DNA of 64,000 bases from Bacillota bacterium. Lineage in GTDB: Bacteria; Bacillota; Clostridia; Acetivibrionales; DSM-1351. Both the position numbers and the translations under genes were made by a program. Shown here one piece after another: positions 9,057 through 16,680 of the stretch (its first letter is position 1; each line of letters begins with the position of its first letter). Under the pieces are notes generated by a model that made no database searches, was not told the origin of the DNA, and worked only from the letters and a program-made list of their open reading frames with translations. The stretch lies in assembly GCA_023392075.1 (NCBI GenBank), contig JAEVZU010000067.1:34541-98540 (forward strand), given 5' to 3'.

Positions 9057-9953
9057 ATGAGAGTTACTAAAAAATCAACTGATTTATTTAATGTATTCAA
9101 TTATATGCTTATGCTTATTATGGGGATTATAACCCTGTATCCTTTTTTAAACGTCCTGGCTGTATCACTGAACGATTCCATAGATACCGTAAGAGGAGGT
9201 ATTACAATATTTCCTCGTGCTTTCACTCTTGACAGCTATAAGGAGATACTTGGCTATGATGGGCTGATTAAAGGTTTTGAAATTTCGGTATTACGTACTG
9301 TAACCGGCACAGCCATCGGACTGCTCTGTACCTCCATGCTGGCGTATACGCTGAGCAGAGAAGATTATTTCGCCAGAAAGTTTATCGGAGGCATTTTTAT
9401 AGTCACCATGTATATTGGCGGAGGCTTGATTCCTGACTACATGTTAATAAGGCATCTTGGACTATTTGGTAATTTTATGGTTTATATTTTACCAGGTCTG
9501 ATAGGTGTGTTTAATGTTATTGTAATTCGTTCCTTTATTGATGGTCTCCCGTATGAACTTCAGGAATCTGCAAAATTGGATGGTGCAAATGATTTAATTA
9601 TTTTCTTCAGAATTGTTATGCCGCTTTGTACACCGGTGTTATCTGTGATGGCATTGTTCATTGCAGTGGGACATTGGAATTCCTGGTTCGACACTTACTT
9701 ATACTGTAATGGCAAGGAGAATCTTACGACGCTTCAGTTTGAGTTGCAGAAGATACTCCAGCAGACACAGATATTATCAGGTGACGGGCAAAACCCTTTC
9801 AGACAATTGGATCCCAATAAGCATATAACAGTAAGTCCAAAATCCATACAAATGGCTATGACGATTGTGGCAACAATACCCATTCTTTTAGTGTATCCGT
9901 TTGTACAAAATTATTTTGTTAAAGGAATGACGGTCGGGGCGGTAAAAAGTTAA
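9057..9953 (+). CDS. ABC sugar importer permease, YtcP/LplC type
   Basis: A 298-residue CUT1 permease with six membrane segments and the EAA-type loop ESAKLDGANDLIIFFRIVMPL at about residue 178. It ends with the typical FVKGMTVGAVKS tail. The likely start is the ATG at 9057, since GGGGTG lies nine bases before it; the GTG at 9045 overlaps that site. It is 17 bp downstream of the partner permease and followed by the binding lipoprotein, forming one operon. The two permeases assemble as a heterodimer. Confidence 0.9.
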   Translation: MRVTKKSTDLFNVFNYMLMLIMGIITLYPFLNVLAVSLNDSIDTVRGGITIFPRAFTLDSYKEILGYDGLIKGFEISVLRTVTGTAIGLLCTSMLAYTLSREDYFARKFIGGIFIVTMYIGGGLIPDYMLIRHLGLFGNFMVYILPGLIGVFNVIVIRSFIDGLPYELQESAKLDGANDLIIFFRIVMPLCTPVLSVMALFIAVGHWNSWFDTYLYCNGKENLTTLQFELQKILQQTQILSGDGQNPFRQLDPNKHITVSPKSIQMAMTIVATIPILLVYPFVQNYFVKGMTVGAVKS

Positions 9954-10015
9954 AGGTGATAATAGTGGGAACACATTATTAAAGGCATAATTAATAAAAT
10001 GTGAGGAGGACAAAT

Positions 10016-11722
10016 ATGAAAAGAGTTATAAGTTCCTTACTGGCAGCAGTCCTGATAATAACATGGATTTCAGGCTGCGGGTCGGGGGGCAGACAACCGG
10101 GCGATTCCACAGCAGGAACAGGTTCAACAGGTTTGGCACCTGATGCTGTGCCTGACGATCCAATTGAGTTTTCGGTATATCTTGGATCAGGTTACACAGA
10201 TAACTGGGATACTCCGGTAGCAGGGAAAATCACAGAGCTTACAGGAGTTTCCCTTAAAATTGAAAATTCTGTGGGTGATGCAAAACAGAGAATATCCCTC
10301 ATGGCGGCCAGCGGAGAACTGCCTGATCTCATATTTGCAAGTACAAATCTCAATCTTTTGCTGGATATAGACGGAGTAGAAAAGCTGGATGACCTTATTG
10401 ACCAACATGGTTCTAATATTAAAGAAGTATATGGGGATCAAATAAAGAGACTCAAATGGAGCAAGGAAAAACCTTATATTTACTGTCTGGGAGATGGCGG
10501 AGTCGGAGATGAGTTGCCGGAACCTACCAGTGGTTTTAATCTGCAGCATGCTGTTGTAAAAGAATTGGGCTATCCAGTAATTAAAACACTAGCAGATTTT
10601 GAAAATGCCATAAAGACTTATTATGCTAAGCATCCAACTTTTAAAGGAAAAGATGGAAAGGAGCAGCCTACCATACCCCTTCTTCTTAACGGGTTTGATT
10701 GGGGATACTTTATTTCAATAGCAAATCCAGCCAATTTAGCCACAGGATATACAGATGATGAATGGGCTATAGATCCGGATACACTTGAAGCAAAACGGCA
10801 TGTTATAACGGATTCCAATAAAGAATATTTCAAATGGTTGAATGGAATGTGGAACCAAGGCCTTATTGACAAAGAGAGCTTCACCGAGCAGGTTGACCAG
10901 TATAAGGCAAAGCTTTCATCGGGCAGGGTTTTGGCAATAATAGACGCTTCATGGAATTATGAGAATGATGTCCATAAGGCACTGCGTGCTGCCGGACTTG
11001 ATGACAGAATGTACGGAAGATATCCATGTACTTTGAATGAAAATATTAAATATCCTGAGTACTATGATAAAGGTTATATTGGATTCGGCTCGGGAATGTC
11101 CATTACTTCAAAGTGCAAGGATAAGGTAAGAGCCATGAAGTTTTTGAACTGGATGGCAAGTGATGAAGCAATGGTATTGTGCGGCTGGGGTATTGAGGGT
11201 ACTCATTGGAAATATGACAATAACGGAAAACGTGTGTTCCTTCCCGATACTCTGAAGCAAAAGAATGAGGATAAAGATTTTGGTAAGAAGACCGGTATCG
11301 GTCAATATGTATATCCGTGGCCAAGGTATGGAACTGCATACAGGGATAAGACAGGAAATCCCATATCATCAAACACACAGGAAAATGTTTTAAGCAACTA
11401 CACTCAGTCAGAAAAAGATGTGCTTGCTGCCTATGGCGTAAAAATGTGGAAGGATTTATACCCTCAGAAAAATGAGTTCAAGCAGGCACCTTATGGAGCT
11501 GCCTTTAAAATTGAGGGCAGTATGAGCGGTGATTTTACTGCAATATCCAATAAGGTGACAGATACCAGCAAGAAGTACTGCCCGAGGTTGATACTGGCAA
11601 AGCCCGGTGAGTTTGATAAGATATGGATGGACTTTATTAAAGACATGGAAGCTGCCGGTGTCAGGGATTTGGAAAAACAGTTTACACTGGCTGTGAAAGA
11701 CAGAGTTGAGCTCTGGAAATAA
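10016..11722 (+). CDS. Sugar-binding lipoprotein of the importer (LipO/LplA type)
   Basis: A 568-residue extracellular solute-binding protein. The lipobox ISGC puts the lipidated Cys at residue 21, followed by a Gly/Ser/Thr-rich linker, so it is tethered on the outer face of the membrane. The length of about 570 residues matches the large LplA/LipO binding proteins that pair with LplB/YtcP permeases, rather than the 420-450 residue maltose-type proteins. GAGGAGG precedes the ATG at 10016. It is the third gene of the importer set. The ligand is unknown; an oligosaccharide from hemicellulose is likely from context. Confidence 0.9.
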   Translation: MKRVISSLLAAVLIITWISGCGSGGRQPGDSTAGTGSTGLAPDAVPDDPIEFSVYLGSGYTDNWDTPVAGKITELTGVSLKIENSVGDAKQRISLMAASGELPDLIFASTNLNLLLDIDGVEKLDDLIDQHGSNIKEVYGDQIKRLKWSKEKPYIYCLGDGGVGDELPEPTSGFNLQHAVVKELGYPVIKTLADFENAIKTYYAKHPTFKGKDGKEQPTIPLLLNGFDWGYFISIANPANLATGYTDDEWAIDPDTLEAKRHVITDSNKEYFKWLNGMWNQGLIDKESFTEQVDQYKAKLSSGRVLAIIDASWNYENDVHKALRAAGLDDRMYGRYPCTLNENIKYPEYYDKGYIGFGSGMSITSKCKDKVRAMKFLNWMASDEAMVLCGWGIEGTHWKYDNNGKRVFLPDTLKQKNEDKDFGKKTGIGQYVYPWPRYGTAYRDKTGNPISSNTQENVLSNYTQSEKDVLAAYGVKMWKDLYPQKNEFKQAPYGAAFKIEGSMSGDFTAISNKVTDTSKKYCPRLILAKPGEFDKIWMDFIKDMEAAGVRDLEKQFTLAVKDRVELWK

Positions 11723-11816
11723 GAATTTGTGGCCTGATAAGGTGAAAGTCGCTCACCACTTTTCCATTACTATTATTATATATGCCGTCAGCGACACCGG
11801 CGGAATGGAGATTATT

Positions 11817-13145
11817 ATGGAAAAACCGAACTTTATGAAAATAGTGACTTGCTTATCACTTATAATGCTTTTATTGTTCTCGCAATTTGTACTTAATGTA
11901 TATGCGGAGTCAGTTACATATAATGAAAAAACAGCTGCCGACACAGTTCTTGATATGGGAATTGGCTGGAATTTAGGAAATACTCTTGAAGCGTGTGGCG
12001 ATTGGATAAACGGACAGTCTGTAACAGACTATGAAACTGCCTGGGGGAATATAGTTACAACTCAGGCGGTAATTGATGGTATCAAGGCTGCAGGTTTTAA
12101 AACTGTTCGTATTCCGGTAGCCTGGTCTAATCTTATGTCAGCTGACTATACAATCAACAGGGAGCCTTTAAAGCGCGTCAAAGAAGTAGTTGATTACTGC
12201 TCAAATAATGGTATGTATGCTGTTGTGAATATTCACTGGGACGGAGGATGGTTTGAAAAATTTGCGACAGATTATGACGAAGCTATGAGAAAATACACCT
12301 CTATATGGACGCAAATAAGTAATTATTTCAAGGATTATCCCAATAATCTGATCCTTGAATCCCTTAATGAGGAGGGCTGCTGGAACAGTATTTGGAATAG
12401 GTACGGCGGTACATCCGGAGAGGCTAAAACACGTGCATATAATATACTTAACAGCATCAATCAGAAATTTGTTGACATTGTCAGAGCATCCGGAGGAAAT
12501 AATACATCTCGCTGCCTTCTGATTGCCGGATATGCAACAGATATTGATCTTACATGTGATGATTGCTTTAAAATGCCTGCAGATACCATAAATAATAAAT
12601 TAATAATTTCGGTACATTATTATACTCCGTCTACTTTTACCATTCTTGAGGAGGATGCAGATTGGGGTGAATGTGCAACAACATGGGGAACAGAGGCAGA
12701 AATCAATCTGGTTAAAACTGATTTTAATAAAATGAAAAACAGGTTTGCAAGTAACGGAATCCCTGTTATCGTGGGGGAATATGGTACTACTATAAAGAAT
12801 AAAGACCCAGAAAGTGTAAGACTTTATATTTCAACGGTTTGTAAAACTGCTTATGACCTGGGCTTTTGCCCTATTCTCTGGGACAGCAGTACTCATTATT
12901 CACGCAGCGATGCAAAAATCAAGGATCCTCAGCTTGCAGAAATGTTTTTAAAATACAAAGAATCTACTAGAGTCATGCCTGGAGATGTCAACGATGATAA
13001 ATCAGTTGACGATTTAGATTATATTCAATTGAAAAATTACCTGTTGAATCCGGATAACTCCATAAATGAAAAGAATGCCGACATCAACCAGGATGGAGGT
13101 ATTGATGCCCTTGACCTTGCACAGTTGAAAAAAAGTATTGCTTAA
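11817..13145 (+). CDS. Secreted GH5 endoglucanase with type I dockerin (cellulosomal)
   Basis: A 442-residue cellulosome enzyme. A signal peptide ends near residue 36 (LNVYA-ES). The GH5 domain (about 45-375) resembles subfamily 4: GWNLGNTLEA, substrate-binding NIHWDGGW, acid/base Glu185 in ESLNEEG, nucleophile Glu321 in VGEYGT. Subfamily 4 includes cellulases, xyloglucanases and mixed-linkage glucanases. Residues 388-442 form a dockerin with two calcium-binding repeats: DVNDDKSVDDLD then DINQDGGIDALD. The second repeat has Ala-Leu at the recognition positions as in C. cellulolyticum dockerins; the first has Asp-Leu there. The chosen ATG at 11817 has ATGGAG six bases upstream and directly precedes the signal peptide. 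It lies 94 bp after the binding-protein gene with no terminator between, so it may be expressed with the importer that takes up its products. Confidence 0.92.
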   Translation: MEKPNFMKIVTCLSLIMLLLFSQFVLNVYAESVTYNEKTAADTVLDMGIGWNLGNTLEACGDWINGQSVTDYETAWGNIVTTQAVIDGIKAAGFKTVRIPVAWSNLMSADYTINREPLKRVKEVVDYCSNNGMYAVVNIHWDGGWFEKFATDYDEAMRKYTSIWTQISNYFKDYPNNLILESLNEEGCWNSIWNRYGGTSGEAKTRAYNILNSINQKFVDIVRASGGNNTSRCLLIAGYATDIDLTCDDCFKMPADTINNKLIISVHYYTPSTFTILEEDADWGECATTWGTEAEINLVKTDFNKMKNRFASNGIPVIVGEYGTTIKNKDPESVRLYISTVCKTAYDLGFCPILWDSSTHYSRSDAKIKDPQLAEMFLKYKESTRVMPGDVNDDKSVDDLDYIQLKNYLLNPDNSINEKNADINQDGGIDALDLAQLKKSIA

Positions 13146-13155
13146 TAAGAATGAC

Positions 13156-13237
13156 TAGTAGTCTGTAAAACGTATATTGTTCCGCGAGGGGGATTTAACC
13201 GCCGGCAATGTATGAATTTAGGTATTATAGACTACTA
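13156..13237 (+). ncRNA. Structured element, copy 1 (unknown class)
   Basis: An 82-nt element closed by a 13-bp helix, TAGTAGTCTGTAA (13156-13168) with TTATAGACTACTA (13225-13237), one G-U pair. Inside, TATATTG pairs with CAATGTA, and GGGG-containing and CCGCC strands form a further arm. The same architecture recurs at 27741 with changed bases in the arms but retained pairing. It begins 11 bp after the GH5 stop codon and lies about 225 bp before the binding-protein gene at 13463. It could be a leader RNA, a small RNA or a mobile palindrome. I do not recognise it as a known riboswitch class. Strand is assumed from copy 2. Confidence 0.5.
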
Positions 13238-13268
13238 AAGTAAAACAGTGCAAATCGCTGCCCAAATT

Positions 13269-13310
13269 TAATCAAGCTGCCGGAAAGCTTTCATGCCGGC
13301 AGCTTGATTA
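13269..13310. terminator. Long perfect hairpin between GH5 and the next operon
   Basis: TAATCAAGCTGCCGG (13269-13283) and CCGGCAGCTTGATTA (13296-13310) form a perfect 15-bp stem with a 12-nt loop. No T-run follows on either strand, so it could end or protect the GH5 transcript, or be part of the leader of the next operon. The rest of the 13146-13462 gap holds the 82-nt element and an AT-rich promoter-like stretch but no gene. Confidence 0.5.
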
Positions 13311-13462
13311 GCAATATAGAGTAATATCAAAGCAGAGGTTATATTCCTTATTCAAAAAAGTACAAATATCCTTCCGTATTTATCTATTTAATACTTTTAA
13401 TAATATAAATACAATTAATACATAGATTTTATCTACATTTAATTTTAGGAGGGAAAAATTAT

Positions 13463-14806
13463 ATGAAAAAAGTAGTCGCGCTTCTTTTAACCACCGTGAT
13501 GGCTGTGACTTCATTAGCAGGATGTGGCAGTGAAAATTCAAGCTCAGCATCAACAACCTCAACATCCGCTGCTACAAATTCGGAGTCGGCGGGGAGTAAA
13601 AAGAATATAACTCTTACTTTCGGCTCCCATCAATCCGGTTTGCCCACATCTGGTATTGTTCAAAAAATTGCACAGGATTATGAAGCTGAAACAGGGGTTA
13701 AAATTGATTTTCAGATTATTCCTGATGCACAGTGGAGAGATTTGCTGAAAGTAAAGTTGGATTCTGGTGAAGCATACGATATTATGAACGTAGATGCTGA
13801 TCCGCTCAGTATTGTAAGCAGAATAAATCCTGAGGTAAACGCTGTAGATTTGTCTGACCAGGAATGGGTAAAAAGAATAGATCCTTTAGCTTTGGCTGGT
13901 GTTTCTGTTAATAATAAGGTTTACGGCATACAGTTCAATGGGATTAGAAAATCAGGTATGTTCTATAACAAGAAAATGTTCAATGATCTCGGATTGAAAG
14001 CCCCAACTACTTATGAAGAGTTTAAAAATGTAAGTCGGAAAATAAAAGATTCCGGAGTTATACCTATTTATGAGGCTATTCAGAATGGATGGCATCAGGT
14101 GCTTCCAATCGCTGAAACAGGTTCATACTATACTACCAAGTATGACAATTTGTATGAAAAACTTAATAAAAATGAAATGAGAATATCGGATATTAAAGAA
14201 ATGAAGCTTATTTTGACGCAGATGAAAGAATTTGCTGACTCGGGCTTCTATGGCAAGAACTTTATGAGTCAGTCTGTTGAAGGTGCCAAAGAGGCATTTG
14301 CCAAAGGCGAGGTAGCAATGTTCTATAATGATGGAGGCTGGGCATTGCAAACTGAAACTGAATTTCCTGAGACAAAAGGGAATATAGGGTTTTTCTCAGC
14401 ACCATGGGCTGATAACCAGACAATAAGCAGTAATCCAACATGCAATGCATACTTTATAAATAAGAACAGCAAATACATTGATGATGCAAAGAATTATTTC
14501 AACTTCCTGGCAAAACATGAAAATCTTCAAAAATTACTTGATGAAGCAGGAAGTCTTGTATCACTTTGCTGGCCGGAGATTGGGTCTAAAGAAAATCCGG
14601 AATATGTAGAATACTATAAAAGTTTGCCACAAGGGATTGTAATACAGGTGGGTGTTTCTTATTTCGATCCCCAGTGGATGGATATTGGCAAGGATATTGA
14701 TGCTATGTATGCCGGAAGTATGACTCCTGAGCAGGTTGTGAACAATATCGAAAAGAGAAGAGACGATCTGGCTGATTTGGCTAAAGATCCGGCTTGGAAT
14801 AAATAA
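13463..14806 (+). CDS. Sugar-binding lipoprotein of second importer
   Basis: A 447-residue family 1 extracellular solute-binding protein. The lipobox LAGC places the lipidated Cys at residue 21, followed by a Ser/Thr-rich linker. Its length fits the maltose/multiple-sugar type, unlike the larger binding proteins at 10016 and 42551. Aromatic residues around VGVSYFDPQWMD near the C-terminus suit sugar stacking. TAGGAGGGA precedes the ATG. It heads an operon with two permeases, GH31 and GH94 genes. A long hairpin directly after the stop codon probably makes this protein more abundant than the permeases. Ligand is probably a xylose-decorated gluco-oligosaccharide, inferred from the downstream enzymes. 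Confidence 0.92.
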   Translation: MKKVVALLLTTVMAVTSLAGCGSENSSSASTTSTSAATNSESAGSKKNITLTFGSHQSGLPTSGIVQKIAQDYEAETGVKIDFQIIPDAQWRDLLKVKLDSGEAYDIMNVDADPLSIVSRINPEVNAVDLSDQEWVKRIDPLALAGVSVNNKVYGIQFNGIRKSGMFYNKKMFNDLGLKAPTTYEEFKNVSRKIKDSGVIPIYEAIQNGWHQVLPIAETGSYYTTKYDNLYEKLNKNEMRISDIKEMKLILTQMKEFADSGFYGKNFMSQSVEGAKEAFAKGEVAMFYNDGGWALQTETEFPETKGNIGFFSAPWADNQTISSNPTCNAYFINKNSKYIDDAKNYFNFLAKHENLQKLLDEAGSLVSLCWPEIGSKENPEYVEYYKSLPQGIVIQVGVSYFDPQWMDIGKDIDAMYAGSMTPEQVVNNIEKRRDDLADLAKDPAWNK

Positions 14807-14813
14807 TCAATCA

Positions 14814-14857
14814 AAAAGACAATCATGGTTGAATTTCTTCAATCATGATTGTCTTTT
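14814..14857 (+). terminator. Intercistronic hairpin after the binding protein gene
   Basis: A 20-bp stem (14814-14833 with 14838-14857, one G-U pair) has a 4-nt loop and ends in CTTTT. It lies between the binding-protein stop codon and the first permease. In many importers such a hairpin stabilises the upstream mRNA and stops part of the transcription, raising the binding protein to permease ratio. Confidence 0.75.
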
Positions 14858-14874
14858 AAGAAAGAGTGGCTGCT

Positions 14875-15750
14875 ATGAACAAAAATAAGATATATCCAAC
14901 GTACCTATCCTTCGGTATTTTAACAATTTTTATACTTTTTTTCTTTTTACCCAGTATTTTGGGTGTATTTTATTCATTCACCGATTGGAATAGCATGAGT
15001 AATGAGGTTAATTTTGTAGGACTCAAGAATTATTTAAAAATTTTTTCCGGAAAATATGATTTTGTAGCATATATTATTAATACACTTAAATTTACCGGAG
15101 CAACAATGATTATCAAACCCATATTGGGTATATGTCTCGCTTTACTTCTTACAAGTAAGCTTGTTAAATTAAAGAATGTTCACAGAATGATTATATTTAT
15201 ACCTCAGGTAATGTCCTTCCTAATTGTAGGACTTGTATTCAAGAGCCTGCTAAATCCTGTAACAGGATTTATAAATAATTTTTTCAATTCTATAGGACTC
15301 AGCTTTTTGGCACAAAACTGGCTTTCGGATGCCAAGCTTGCAATGTTTACTGTTATTGGTGTTGATACCTGGAAGGGTGTCGGCTATATAATGATAATAA
15401 TAATTGCAGGAATAAATGCAATATCAGATACGTATTACGAAGCCGCAGAAATTGACGGAGCGAACTTTTTTCACAAGACCTGGTACATTACTCTGCCGCT
15501 TTTAAAATGGGTTATTTTAAATGTATCAATTTTAAACCTGACCTATGGATTAAGAGTTTTTGATGCAATATATGTATTAACTAATGGAGGACCAGGACAT
15601 GCAACAGAGGTAATAAATACAGCAGTATATGGTGAATTCTCCAAAGGAAACTATGCGATGGGAACTACTTTGTCAAGTATTCTTTTCATATTTGTTATGT
15701 CAATATCCTATTTCCTGCTGAAGGCCTTAGAACCTAAGGAGGAGTCATAA
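14875..15750 (+). CDS. ABC sugar importer permease, MalF type
   Basis: A 291-residue CUT1 permease with six membrane segments. The ATPase-docking loop EAAEIDGANFFHKTWYITLP lies at about residue 190. The ATG at 14875 follows GAGTGG at six bases; a GTG nine bases upstream is an alternative. Its stop overlaps the RBS of the next permease, so the two are translated together. It works with the lipoprotein at 13463; no ATPase is encoded here. Confidence 0.9.
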   Translation: MNKNKIYPTYLSFGILTIFILFFFLPSILGVFYSFTDWNSMSNEVNFVGLKNYLKIFSGKYDFVAYIINTLKFTGATMIIKPILGICLALLLTSKLVKLKNVHRMIIFIPQVMSFLIVGLVFKSLLNPVTGFINNFFNSIGLSFLAQNWLSDAKLAMFTVIGVDTWKGVGYIMIIIIAGINAISDTYYEAAEIDGANFFHKTWYITLPLLKWVILNVSILNLTYGLRVFDAIYVLTNGGPGHATEVINTAVYGEFSKGNYAMGTTLSSILFIFVMSISYFLLKALEPKEES

Positions 15751-15751
15751 T

Positions 15752-16576
15752 ATGAAGATAAAAAAAGGAGTAAGCACTTTAATTTTGAATTTAATTACTG
15801 TTTTAATCAGTTTGGTATTTATTGTTCCATTATTAGTTGTATTCCTGAATTCCTTCAAAACAAGAGCAGAATCCAATACAATGTCCTTAAAACTGCCACA
15901 TGTTTGGGTGTTTGAAAATTTTGAAACGGTAATAGAAAGAGGTAAACTGTTTCAATCTTTTTTGAACAGTATGCTATATGCAACTTTGGCTGCAGTAATT
16001 ATTATAATACTAACCTCGGTTGCCGGATTTGTATTGGCACGAAACAGGTCAAAAATTAATAAGTTGATTTACTATTTTATAATCCTCGGTATTGCCATGC
16101 CGATAAATACAGTTACTTTAATGAAAGTAATGAAAACTACCAATTTGGTTAATACACAATTAGGAATTATCTTGATTTATGTAGCAATAAACATTCCCAT
16201 AAGCCTATTTATAACATATGGGTTTATTGGAAACATTCCGGTTGATATTGATGAGGCTGCAATAATAGACGGTTGTTCCTCAAGGCAGCTGTTGTTACGA
16301 ATAATCTTTCCTTTATTATCTCCGGTTATGGTAACGGTGTTTGTGCTGAATTTTTTAGGTATTTGGAATGACTTTACCATGCCGCTGTACTATTTGAATA
16401 GCTCCCAAAAATGGCCTATGACCCTGGCAGTTTATAATTTTTTTGGAGTGTATGAAAATCAGTGGAATCTTGTGAGTGCGGATATAGTAATAACAATTCT
16501 CCCAGTGCTTTTGATTTTTATTATTGCTCAGAAGTACATTGTCGGAGGAATATCAGCCGGAGCCGTTAAGGGCTGA
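15752..16576 (+). CDS. ABC sugar importer permease, MalG type
   Basis: A 274-residue CUT1 permease with six membrane segments and the EAA loop DEAAIIDGCSSRQLLLRIIF at about residue 167. The C-terminus GGISAGAVKG is typical of MalG-like proteins. AAGGAGG precedes the ATG by eight bases. It is the heterodimer partner of the upstream permease, with which it is nearly contiguous. About 100 bp separate it from the GH31 gene and no terminator is visible. Confidence 0.9.
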   Translation: MKIKKGVSTLILNLITVLISLVFIVPLLVVFLNSFKTRAESNTMSLKLPHVWVFENFETVIERGKLFQSFLNSMLYATLAAVIIIILTSVAGFVLARNRSKINKLIYYFIILGIAMPINTVTLMKVMKTTNLVNTQLGIILIYVAINIPISLFITYGFIGNIPVDIDEAAIIDGCSSRQLLLRIIFPLLSPVMVTVFVLNFLGIWNDFTMPLYYLNSSQKWPMTLAVYNFFGVYENQWNLVSADIVITILPVLLIFIIAQKYIVGGISAGAVKG

Positions 16577-16680
16577 TATCTTGAATATTAGTCAGGACAA
16601 CCGTAATTAATAAAATAAGCTAATAGAAAAAATGATAAATATTAAGTTAACATAGATGATTATTTCTATAAGGAGTATTT

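Noticed and set aside
13156..13237. Structured element as an integron attC site
   Set aside because: The palindrome lacks the GTTRRRY and RYYYAAC boxes, and no integrase or cassette array is present.
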